8,987 nucleotides of DNA, from positions 1-8,987 of the forward strand of contig JAKAPU010000109.1 of the NCBI GenBank assembly GCA_021806865.1, in the 5' to 3' direction. The stretch comes from an archaeon (GTDB taxonomy: Archaea > Thermoproteota > Nitrososphaeria > Nitrososphaerales > CADDZS01). The notes beneath the pieces were generated by a model. It worked only from the letters and a program-made list of their open reading frames with translations, searched no databases and had not been told where the DNA came from. Shown one piece after another: positions 1 to 6,320 of this stretch (position 1 is its first letter; each line of letters begins with the position of its first letter). Both the position numbers and the translations under genes were made by a program.

Positions 1-1
1 G

Positions 2-224
2 AGGAAAGAGTTTGAGCAGGCGTCGAAGGGGCTGACGAGCAATTCGCAGACAAATCAATCCCCCAACTTCGCTCAATCCCGCAATAGCTGTACCGCAAGA
101 GAATAGATCTGCTAGCGTTACAGATCCACTCATAATTGCAGCGCAAAATGAAGGAATCGATACGCGTGGAAAGACTCGGGAACAGATTGCATCTGAGCTG
201 GCTTGGAAACTGAAAAGCCATTAG
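2..224 (+). pseudogene. 3' end of an unidentified gene, apparently frameshifted
   Basis: Two plus-strand frames join to make a plausible protein end. One frame is open from the left edge to a TAG at 104-106 and reads RKEFEQASKGLTSNSQ and onward, rich in S, N and Q like a linker. The next frame is open from 36 to the TAG at 222-224 and ends TDPLIIAAQNEGIDTRGK, then TREQIASELAWKLKSH. The second frame has a TGA at 33-35 and no ATG, GTG or TTG afterwards, so it cannot start by itself. The simplest reading is one gene entering from the left with one extra base (or two missing) somewhere between about 36 and 104. The C-terminal 30 residues look like a short helix-turn-helix module of the SAP/HeH kind (GIDTRGKTREQIA), which is only a resemblance. 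The function is unknown. It could also be a true pseudogene or a sequencing error. Confidence 0.45.
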
Positions 225-242
225 AGCGCAGGTAATACAAAG

Positions 243-307
243 ATTCTTGTTTCGGCAAGAGTTGTGTGCATACGGCTCATTCGAGCTTCCAGACGAGCAA
301 CAAGAAT
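243..307. repeat. 9-bp inverted repeat enclosing a structured spacer
   Basis: ATTCTTGTT at 243-251 is the exact reverse complement of AACAAGAAT at 299-307. The 47-base interior contains a further small hairpin, GCTC-ATTC-GAGC. The element lies between the end of the left-edge gene (224) and the end of the TFB gene (451), which converge here, so a 3'-end or termination role is possible. No oligo-T run follows on either strand, which argues against a standard terminator. Confidence 0.4.
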
Positions 308-450
308 TGTATCCACCTACTCCAACCTCGTGTTATGTGGTAGTAGTTGAGGCTCATCTTTTAGGACATGTCGGTTGAGAGCGCAAGAGAATTCCTTCTC
401 TTCCTTTATCTTTCGACAGCCTACCGATCAACTCGAAGCCCTAAACTGAA

Positions 451-1365
451 TCAAACATCCAACACCGCCTTTAACCCCTTGTACCTGTTTCTTATCGTTA
501 CCTCTGTCACGCTGGCCGCATCAGCGAGTTCCTTCTGGGTCTTGTCCTCGTGCTCTAGCACGCATGCGACGTACAGAGCAGCTGCGGCAAGCCCCATCGG
601 ATCCTTGCCAGCCGAAGTACGTGCATCCTCCACTCGCCTCAAAATTTCGAGCGCCCTCCTCTGCGTCCTTTCTCTGACTCTTGCCCTGCTGGCGATTCTT
701 GAAACACATTTTACTGGATCTACTACCGGCATCCTCAGATCCAGTTCCTTGAAGAGCAAGCGGTACCAGCGAGCGAGTTCTTTTTTCTTCATGCAGCTGA
801 CAGCGGAGATGTCCTTCAGCGTCCTGGGCGTCTCCATATCCCTGCACGCAGCGTAAAGGCATGCCGCAATGATTCCGGATATGGATCTCCCGCGGATCAA
901 TCCACGCTCGAGCGCCTTCCTGTACATGTACGCAGCCTTTTCGACCACTGCGTCACTGAGATTCAACTTGTCAACCATCCTGTCGAGCTCGCTGAACGCC
1001 TGCCTCCTGTTGCGATCCTCATACTCGTTTGCATGGCTTCTTCCGTCCCACGTTCGAAGCCTCTCAATCGTCCCCCTCATAGAAGCTGAAACCATCCTTC
1101 CTGAAGCATCCTTGTTCTCTTTTCCGATGACTGTCGCAAGCCCCATGTCGTGCGATGAGAGTCTGGATGGAGGTCCGGTGTGCGCTCGACCAATTGCTTC
1201 TTCAGGCGTGTATGCTCGCCAGTCCAGACCAGCTTCAACCATCCTCTCCTTGAGCACGTAACCGCAGCTGCTACAGAAGAGCTCGCCGCCAGAAGTATCC
1301 GCAACCATGGGCCCGCCTGCGCATCTGGGGCATCGATCGATTGCCCACTCTGATTTCCTCAGCAT
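451..1365 (-). CDS. tfb: Transcription initiation factor B (TFB, archaeal TFIIB)
   Basis: TFB binds the TATA-bound TBP and recruits RNA polymerase. The 304-residue protein has the full family layout. An N-terminal zinc ribbon carries CPRC (C12, C15) and CSSC (C31, C34). A B-reader/linker segment includes the conserved HDMGLATVIG at about 72-81. Two cyclin-like repeats follow at about 115-210 and 215-304, with LYAACR in the first and LYVACVLE in the second. The length matches the usual 300-310 residues. The frame continues 84 codons upstream to 1617, but ATG 1365 was chosen: it sits just before the zinc ribbon, has AAAGGGGA upstream, and the extra residues would overlap the nitroreductase end and resemble nothing. 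Many archaea carry several TFB copies; whether this is the main one cannot be told from the sequence. The next gene upstream on this strand ends 137 bases away, so it is probably transcribed by itself. Confidence 0.95.
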   Translation of the reverse strand: MLRKSEWAIDRCPRCAGGPMVADTSGGELFCSSCGYVLKERMVEAGLDWRAYTPEEAIGRAHTGPPSRLSSHDMGLATVIGKENKDASGRMVSASMRGTIERLRTWDGRSHANEYEDRNRRQAFSELDRMVDKLNLSDAVVEKAAYMYRKALERGLIRGRSISGIIAACLYAACRDMETPRTLKDISAVSCMKKKELARWYRLLFKELDLRMPVVDPVKCVSRIASRARVRERTQRRALEILRRVEDARTSAGKDPMGLAAAALYVACVLEHEDKTQKELADAASVTEVTIRNRYKGLKAVLDV

Positions 1366-1502
1366 CGGATTCCCCTTTATGTCGATGCTCAACTGTTGAA
1401 TCGGCCCTAACAGAAACGTTCGAATCGCTTCTTCTCTAACCGAAATGAGTCCTGAACTGTAACGAGACGGAGCAAGATTTGTTCCACTTTCCCAAGTTGC
1501 GA

Positions 1503-2027
1503 TCACAGCCTCCTCGGATCCATGGGATTCCCAAACTTTTCGAGAAAGGAAATGTCGGAGAGTGCCTTTCGATTTTTCTTCCTTCCAGTGATCTTCCTGT
1601 TCGGGTATCCGAAGCACACTACAGCTGTGGCCTCGTATTCGCTCGGTATGTCGAAATCTTTCTTAAGGCGTACGTCGCTCATCCCTGTGAAGAGGCCTGA
1701 TGCCAGACCAGAGTTCCACGCCGCGAGCTGCATATCCTGGATCGCCCTGCCCGCGTCTATGAGGTAAAATGGCAGCTTCGGATCAGTGAGGATAATGACA
1801 GCAAAGTTGCACCTTTGAGCCCACTTGCCCGTTGTGCTATCATCTGCGAGTTTCCTTATGTTGCTCCTATCCTGGACTAGGATGAACTTCCAGTGCTGGC
1901 TGTTGTTCCCGCTTCCTGTGAGCCTCGCACCAGCAAGCACGTTCAGCTTCACTTCCTGTGAGACCTTTCTTTGTGTGTCGAAATCTCTCACGTCGAGTTT
2001 CGTCGAAATGCATTCTAGAGCATCCGT
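1503..2027 (-). CDS. Nitroreductase-family FMN oxidoreductase with apparent ACG start
   Basis: This is a compact nitroreductase (about 174 residues) of the FMN-dependent NAD(P)H oxidoreductase fold; the natural substrate cannot be assigned. Family landmarks are the N-terminal LECISTKLDVRDF (normally ISxRRSVRxF, FMN phosphate contacts), ARLTGSGNNSQHWKF (the NSQPW motif, with His for Pro), LIDAGRAIQDMQLAA, GLASGLFTGM, and a C-terminal VCFGYPNRKITGRKK, then RKAL and FLEKFG. The only conventional start in frame is GTG at 1991, which would cut off the conserved first helix. Upstream, the frame continues to a TGA at 2034-2036 with no ATG, GTG or TTG. However, ACG at 2025-2027 gives (M)DALECIST, and a GGTGA Shine-Dalgarno match lies six bases before it, so this is very likely an original ATG that now reads ACG. 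Either ACG initiates translation, or the base is a mutation or sequence error. It is likely a cytosolic homodimer, as is usual for the family. Confidence 0.8.
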   Translation of the reverse strand, partial: TDALECISTKLDVRDFDTQRKVSQEVKLNVLAGARLTGSGNNSQHWKFILVQDRSNIRKLADDSTTGKWAQRCNFAVIILTDPKLPFYLIDAGRAIQDMQLAAWNSGLASGLFTGMSDVRLKKDFDIPSEYEATAVVCFGYPNRKITGRKKNRKALSDISFLEKFGNPMDPRRL

Positions 2028-2317
2028 ACCTTTTCACCGCTACGAATGAATGTCTCGCTGACGACACTCGAAAAGATATCGGTTGTCGCGCTGAACGAAT
2101 GCCATGTGAAGCGGCAGGATCGAGATACTGAGCAATCCAAGGATTCTTTATTCTGAACGAACCACCACCATATCCGAAATAGTCCGAGGTCGATTAGGCT
2201 TTCCTTGAAACAAGCGAACTAATGCACAAGAGAAAGTGACCAGACGGGAGACAATCATTTGATTTTCAGCCCGCCGAATTGAGCCTATCCGATAATTCTA
2301 GCTCGCTGATACGTTAT
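2028..2317. other. Intergenic stretch with no recognisable gene
   Basis: No frame with a believable start and length was found on either strand, and no tRNA-like fold. A 12-base imperfect palindrome, AATCA-TT-TGATT, lies at 2253-2264. The part nearest 2028 must hold the nitroreductase promoter; GATATCTTTT-like sequence around 2072-2084 (minus strand) is a weak TATA-box candidate. Confidence 0.4.
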
Positions 2318-2479
2318 TCACGCGCATGCAAGACGTAGAATCGCCGGATAGTTATCCTCTTTCTTTTCCAACCGAATCGGGAGTCGTCTGAATCTGTTCA
2401 TCCAGGAGTCACACAGCAGCGGTCTCTTGCCTTCGGCCAGTCCCTTCTCGGATATCCTGATTTTGAGTAGGTGGTCCAT
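2318..2479 (-). CDS. Possible small protein of 53 residues
   Basis: This short ORF runs MDHLLKIRISEKGLAEGK to LRLACA. It is basic, has no membrane segment, and its N-terminal half (KIRISEKGLAEGKRPLL) resembles the wing or recognition end of a winged-helix domain, though this is too short to name. Support for coding is indirect: a GGGGA ribosome-binding-site match six bases before the ATG, an AATTATAC TATA-like box about 75 bases upstream, ordinary mixed codon use, and a lack of alternatives in this gap. The gene ends about 290 bases before the nitroreductase start and begins 99 bases after the DUF6659-like gene on the same strand. It may be a real small regulator, a remnant of a larger winged-helix gene, or chance. 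Confidence 0.33.
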   Translation of the reverse strand: MDHLLKIRISEKGLAEGKRPLLCDSWMNRFRRLPIRLEKKEDNYPAILRLACA

Positions 2480-2487
2480 TTCTGTTC

Positions 2488-2498
2488 CCCGAAACGGG
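2488..2498 (-). promoter_or_regulatory. Small hairpin covering the ribosome-binding site of the 53-residue ORF
   Basis: On the minus strand CCCG-TTT-CGGG forms a 4-bp GC stem (5 bp with a U-G pair). Its right arm contains the GGGG that would act as Shine-Dalgarno for the ATG at 2479. If the ORF is translated, folding could hide the site. This is an inference from sequence only. Confidence 0.25.
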
Positions 2499-2552
2499 AC
2501 TGCTAGTTTGCAGAGACCAATTTGTCAGATATCATTGTAGTTAGGGCGGTAG

Positions 2553-2560
2553 GTATAATT
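2553..2560 (-). promoter_or_regulatory. Candidate TATA box for the 53-residue ORF
   Basis: AATTATAC on the minus strand resembles an archaeal box A. Counting about 26 bases downstream puts transcription start near 2531 and a leader of about 50 bases that includes the hairpin at 2488-2498. Weak evidence on its own. Confidence 0.25.
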
Positions 2561-2578
2561 GTTAGCTGCATAGAGAGG

Positions 2579-2968
2579 TTACTCGGATAACAAAGCAGGC
2601 AGTTTTTGCAAGAGAGACAAGGGGTTATAGTCGGGCTCGCTACTCACGACCAGAAACTTGTTCATATCTTCGAATCTGAATAGACCCAGGTTAATATTCT
2701 TGTAACTCATCACGATCGCATTCAACTCACCAAACCACCGTTCTGAAGACTGTGCGGATTTGGCTATTCTTGCAAATTCCAGATCCACTTCTCTCGCTAC
2801 TTCTTCAGGGTCGTACGAAGGCAGTCCGGGCTTCATTCCACCAGCGAGCAGATCTCGCCCGCCGTATACCGCCACAAATCTTATTCGTTTATCCTCGTTG
2901 AAAATTCTCTCCACGAGGCTAGCATAAGTTCTGTGCCCAACGCGTTTGCTTAGAGTGTCTGAGTCCAT
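2579..2968 (-). CDS. DUF6659 / roadblock-like small protein, function unknown
   Basis: A 129-residue soluble protein with no signal peptide or membrane segment. Visible features are a helical N-terminus, a strand-turn-strand segment RIRFVAVYGGRDLLAGGMKPG (about 29-49, interrupted by short turns), a central helix (EEVAREVDLEFARIAKSAQ), then AIVMSYKNINLGLFRF and KFLVVSSEPDYN, and a C-terminal helix (LSLLQKLPALL). The strand-helix-strand pattern, a 'FVAVYxxxGxLLAGG' stretch and the late 'FLVVSxEP' strand match the small archaeal proteins common in Thaumarchaeota called DUF6659, which resemble roadblock/LC7 domains. The name is from memory, not a search. Such proteins are often dimeric partners of small GTPases or signalling proteins, but no GTPase lies nearby here. 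ATG 2968 is the natural start; there is no clear Shine-Dalgarno, and a TATA-like box 30 bases upstream suggests an almost leaderless transcript. Confidence 0.65.
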   Translation of the reverse strand: MDSDTLSKRVGHRTYASLVERIFNEDKRIRFVAVYGGRDLLAGGMKPGLPSYDPEEVAREVDLEFARIAKSAQSSERWFGELNAIVMSYKNINLGLFRFEDMNKFLVVSSEPDYNPLSLLQKLPALLSE

Positions 2969-2994
2969 TCAGTGACAGATTTGAGCTAATTCCA

Positions 2995-3006
2995 GAATAA
3001 TTAGAT
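2995..3006 (-). promoter_or_regulatory. Candidate TATA box for the DUF6659-like gene
   Basis: TCTAATTATTCT on the minus strand is an AT-rich box centred near 3000. A start site about 26 bases downstream would fall near 2974, six bases before the ATG, in keeping with a nearly leaderless archaeal mRNA. Confidence 0.35.
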
Positions 3007-3075
3007 TTGCTCTCTGCATCTTGGGAATTTTCTAATCTACCAGCACATTCGGTGTGAAAGGATCAAACAACTCAG

Positions 3076-3087
3076 GGCTCTTGAGCC
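3076..3087. terminator. Small palindrome after the membrane-protein gene
   Basis: GGCTC-TT-GAGCC is a perfect 5-bp inverted repeat with a two-base loop, 22 bases beyond the stop codon of the minus-strand gene ending at 3110. It is followed on that strand only by a mixed GTTGTTTG stretch, not a clear T-run, so a role in 3'-end formation is only possible. Confidence 0.2.
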
Positions 3088-3109
3088 GGACGAACCGACC
3101 GGTCACGCA

Positions 3110-3646
3110 CTACTTTCTGAAGTACGTAATCAGGAAACCCAATCCTCCTGCAAGTACGCCTACAGCAGTTACCGCAAGTAGCGCTCCGATTGGATTTACA
3201 TAGTGCACCAAGATCTGTTCGTGTACCTGAAGGGCAGTCAATCCCCCGCCGCCTTCCGCTGCCGGCATCAACGCGCTCTCTCCTAGGTAGCCTGCGTACA
3301 TCAAGAGCCACGTTGCTGCCGCAGCACCCACATTCATCAGAACAAGGTGAATCCATGCTAGGGCGTTGGCTATTACTCCTCTATACCGTTTCCCGAGCAC
3401 GACTTCAAAATGATGGTAGAACAAAGCTGTGAGTCCCACAGCCACTACTCCGACAACAATGTACATCACATAACCAGTCAGAAACCAAGTTCCAGCACTG
3501 CCAGACGCAATAACCTGTGCGACTGCGGGATGAATGGTCGGGAGGAATATTGGAATAGTTATGAGTGTAGCTGCCAATCCTTGGATGATTGCAGCCCAGA
3601 CAAACCTGTTAGACCACTTACTCACTGCCGTTAGAGGTTGTACCAT
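3110..3646 (-). CDS. Uncharacterised membrane protein with four predicted helices
   Basis: About 178 residues and very hydrophobic. Numbering from the upstream TTG at 3661 (ATG 3646 is then residue 6), four membrane segments can be drawn at about 20-42, 58-82, 97-123 and 155-180, with short charged loops (KRYRG) and a polar loop with four glycines between helices 3 and 4. Histidines sit near membrane ends: HH at 83-84, H105 inside helix 3, H147 and H153 just before helix 4. Paired histidines in a four-helix protein could hold haem or metal, but no cytochrome motif is recognisable and this is speculation. The TTG (183 residues) is the longest start, but ATG 3646 is preferred: the TTG directly abuts its only Shine-Dalgarno-like GTGA, and a TATA-like box at 3671-3680 would place transcription start at about 3649. 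It is a stand-alone gene on the same strand as the DUF6659-like gene, 141 bases away. Confidence 0.72.
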   Translation of the reverse strand: MVQPLTAVSKWSNRFVWAAIIQGLAATLITIPIFLPTIHPAVAQVIASGSAGTWFLTGYVMYIVVGVVAVGLTALFYHHFEVVLGKRYRGVIANALAWIHLVLMNVGAAAATWLLMYAGYLGESALMPAAEGGGGLTALQVHEQILVHYVNPIGALLAVTAVGVLAGGLGFLITYFRK

Positions 3647-3670
3647 AACTGCTGTGCTCAATCACTTTTG

Positions 3671-3680
3671 TAATAATCTA
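3671..3680 (-). promoter_or_regulatory. Candidate TATA box for the membrane-protein gene
   Basis: TAGATTATTA on the minus strand, centred about 3675. The expected transcription start some 26 bases downstream falls within a few bases of ATG 3646, which favours that start codon and a leaderless message. Confidence 0.35.
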
Positions 3681-4580
3681 ACTGCCTAATCGCTCTTGCC
3701 ATTGGAGAATTTGCATGCGCCTAATACTAGGGCATCAGACGGAAGTATTGGATGTTGAAGAATCCCACTATCTATAGTCGCTCTCTTGCTACTAGAAGCT
3801 TCATCTTGTAAAATCACACACGCAATGAGAATTCTCCCTTTGCCAGGGATTGCCCGATCTTCATATTTGCGCGATTTCGATTTACTTTCCGCGTTTAGTT
3901 TCAGGCCCTACCATGTGCCATCAGCTTTCCTTCTGCAAAAGGAACAAGCATCAGCGCTCAACTTGGATGCAGCTCGTTTGACTGGTTACGTTTCGCTCGC
4001 TTTTGTCTTAAAACCGATGGATCCTGAATCCTGACTGCAACTCGGTTACATGGATAAAAAACAGGATTCCGGCTTCATAATCACCAAAGATTGCTTCGTT
4101 ATCTGACTCCACATGCGATAGATTCTTGGGAGCGGACTGCATTGAAAAGTAACCCAAAACACAGTACAGGGATTACGTCCAAACCAAGACAGGACAATGA
4201 ATCAGAAAAATTTGTCGTGCAGAGGATGACCTTGCGGACCCTTGCATGTTTCAGATGATTTTTGTCGCGCAATGATTTCCATTCTCTGCCCTTGTCACAA
4301 GCTGTCTCGGATGGATTCCCATCTGTACTATACACGTCCTCAACATGAATTGTGGCATTCCGTTTCATTTTCAAGAGGTCAGACGCTGTGCGAGAAGACG
4401 CGAAAATAATCCCACACATAAAACAATGTTTCCTGATGTCTATTCGACAGTCGCTTGGTAAAACAAAAGAGAATCTAGAAGAAGAACAGATTTTTTGTAG
4501 GAAGAGGATCTTGCGAAGCCAGTCATTTGTTAGGGATTTAAAGAATGGCTTGTGATGGCGCAATGATAGGATTACAAAGC
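3681..4580. other. Gene-poor region with only doubtful open frames
   Basis: Nothing here is recognisable. Four open frames were considered. (1) Minus strand, about 3918 down to the TAG at 3686-3688, has purine-rich first codon positions and reads like protein (RAIPGKGRILIACVILQDE) but has no start codon and a stop directly upstream, so it could be the decayed 3' end of a gene. (2) Plus 3786-4034 from TTG is the rough antisense of frame 1. (3) Plus 4352-4555 from GTG, 67 residues, is charged and ends RSQSFVRDLKNGL, with no Shine-Dalgarno. (4) Minus 4099-4368 from an ATG, 89 residues (MKRNATIHVEDVYSTDG and on), has no Shine-Dalgarno. None has a family signature. The region is more AT-rich than the TFB side. 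No tRNA, array or long repeat was seen. Confidence 0.35.
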
Positions 4581-4592
4581 GAAAATAATAAA
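4581..4592 (+). promoter_or_regulatory. Candidate TATA box for the threonine-synthase-like gene
   Basis: GAAAATAATAAA is a good archaeal box A. A start about 26 bases downstream falls near 4613, giving a leader of some 34 bases that contains AAAGGGGA ahead of ATG 4647. It supports 4647, not 4691, as the original start. Confidence 0.4.
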
Positions 4593-4646
4593 GAACCCAG
4601 AAGAAATATGGACTATTAAGGCAAATAGAAAGGGGAAAAAGCGGAA

Positions 4647-5950
4647 ATGGATATTCGGTTGGCTTAGTCTGTCGTTACTGCAACGAATTCATGTCTCTGG
4701 AAGAGGCTGAACTCAGAGGATGGCGTACTGAATGCAAAACATGCAAGGCGAATATGCATGTTGTTTACGAATATGAAAATCAGTCTCTTAGAGCGCAAGT
4801 CAAATCAGCGCTAGAGTCAGTGGCTGGCGAACCTTATTCTTCTTCCTCCTACTCTCCCATATTCTTTCAGATCCCGTCGCTCCTCCCAATACACAAGGAG
4901 ACTTTGGAGCAAGTCAGAGGGGTACTGCAGAGGACCAATTCGCACCTTCCAGGGTCAACACAACTAAGGAAGAGCAACAGGTATCCTGGTCTATATCTGA
5001 AATGCGAAAATGAAAATCCTACTGGTTCTTTCAAGGACGTGGGTACAATCTGTGAATTTTCAAAATCATATGAACTAAGCTTAATTCGCAACAGCAATTC
5101 CAGCATTATGCAAAATGATCAACCAAAGGAAGCTCCATTCACGCTTCACCTAGCTTCAACTGGAAACATGGGAATCTCAGCAACCTATTATGCCAGTGCC
5201 CTAACCATACCCTTGATCCTCCACATCACAAATCACATTCATCCAGAAAAGATTCAGAAAATGGAAGAGTTTGGCCTCTTCAAAGGCAAAGTTTCAAGGT
5301 GCGATGAGTGCGCAACAAAAGATGGCGGATACGACTTTCCACAGTCACATGTTAGAGAGCTCTTTGAAAAAGCAAAAACTGGATCGACGATGTGGGTTGG
5401 AGATACCACGCTCAGAATAGAAGGTTGCAAGACGATAGGTTACGAGATCTTCGCGCAACTTGATTTCAAGATTCCCGACAGCGTGATTGTTCCTGTAGGT
5501 AATGGAACCCTACTATGCGCAATATGGAAAGCCTTTGATGAGTTAAGAAGGATGGAGTTCTCAACCAAAATGCCAAGAATATACGGCATCGTAGTGCCCG
5601 AAAGGCTCTACAGCAAAGTGAGTGCCATAGGAGTCAGTCGGCCAGTCGATCTGACCACGGTATTCAAAATTGTCAGGGATACCAATGGAGGTTTACTCAG
5701 TTTGGAAGAAGAGTCGATTGAGGAAGGAACAATCAGGCTAGGATTTTCAGAGCAAGGTATAAGGGCTGAGAGAGCAGGCGCAGTCTCCTATGCTGCTTAC
5801 GAAAGAATTCTTGCTTCTTCAAAAAAGGAAGACCAAACATGCGTTGCTTTAATTACTGGGTCAGAGCCTATGTATCGAAGAACAATCCAATCGGAGAAAC
5901 CAAATCTAAATCTCAAAACAATAAATGAATCACTCGTCTCAAATTCCTGA
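4647..5950 (+). CDS. Threonine-synthase-like PLP enzyme with zinc ribbon, frameshifted near its start
   Basis: A fold-type II PLP enzyme of the threonine synthase group; threonine synthase turns O-phosphohomoserine into threonine. From ATG 4691 the frame gives 419 residues: ENENPTGSFKD (107-117, PLP-binding K115), STGNMG (156-161), VPVGNGT (268-273, glycine-rich loop holding the PLP phosphate), ERAGAVSYAA near 360 and ITGSEP near 389. Residues 15-18 are CKTC, the second half of a zinc ribbon typical of archaeal threonine synthases. The first half, VCRYCNEF, is encoded in the same frame directly upstream of 4691, but that frame has no usual start codon before a TAA at 4589. ATG 4647, with AAAGGGGA upstream, reads MDIRLA and then TAG at 4665; one missing base there would join it to VCRYC. 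So the gene is probably 4647-5950 (about 434 residues) with a one-base loss. Canonical SFKDRG reads SFKDVG, and a second cysteine pair CDEC lies at 204-207, so a paralogue with another substrate is possible. Confidence 0.82.
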
Positions 5951-5996
5951 AGTTGATGTATAGGGGTCGAAATACTCGGTTCTGTTAAATTTACGA

Positions 5997-6028
5997 CGGA
6001 CATGAGCGACAAGATATCGCTTCGTCCG
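5997..6028 (+). terminator. Stem-loop after the threonine-synthase-like gene
   Basis: CGGAC (5997-6001) pairs with GTCCG (6024-6028), and inside it GAGCGA (6004-6009) pairs with TCGCTT (6017-6022, one G-U) around a 7-base loop. It starts 46 bases after the stop codon. There is no following T-run, so it may be a processing or stability element rather than a terminator. A competing stem, CTTCG (6020-6024) with CGAAG (6032-6036), overlaps its right arm. Confidence 0.33.
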
Positions 6029-6320
6029 ACGCGAAGTTTACAGCCCCAAATACTCGTAATTACCTTCAGGGTAAACAATGCACATTAGATATTGATGTAG
6101 GAATAGGAGGAGAAGATCGGAAAGGGACATGGTGAAGCGAGCAGTGCACTCTCGAATAATGAGACCCATTCTACCACGAGAAAAACGATTACCAAACTAT
6201 TGTGAAAGCAGCAAAATTACACCTCTTTGGATAAGCAACATTAAGTTTTGTGCAAATAGTTTAGTTTCTGGATTTGGGACAGGAAAGCGTTCTGGTGGGA
6301 ACTGACGGCTTGGCATAGTC

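Noticed and set aside
368..856. Long plus-strand ORF opposite TFB
   Set aside because: Antisense shadow of the TFB gene; serine- and leucine-rich composition typical of a reversed frame.
1366..1617. 84-codon N-terminal extension of TFB
   Set aside because: Open by chance: it overlaps the nitroreductase 3' end, resembles nothing, and ATG 1365 has a ribosome-binding site and gives the family length.
2285..2351. CTATCCG / CGGATAG inverted repeat
   Set aside because: Only 7 bp with a long spacer that runs into the possible small ORF; expected by chance at this scale.
4352..4555. 67-residue plus-strand ORF
   Set aside because: GTG start without Shine-Dalgarno, no family signature, and overlap with an equally weak opposite ORF; kept only as a note in the gap entry.
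4099..4563. 154-residue minus-strand ORF containing MCGII, like a class-II glutamine amidotransferase start
   Set aside because: The residues after MCGII do not follow that family, the N-terminal part is antisense-like (F- and S-rich), and there is no ribosome-binding site.
5797..6078. 93-residue minus-strand ORF
   Set aside because: Half of it is antisense to the end of the threonine-synthase-like gene, and the rest covers a hairpin region.
6129..6305. 58-residue plus-strand ORF with AAAGGG before the ATG
   Set aside because: Spacing of two bases is too short, no family resemblance, and it lies in a convergent intergenic region.
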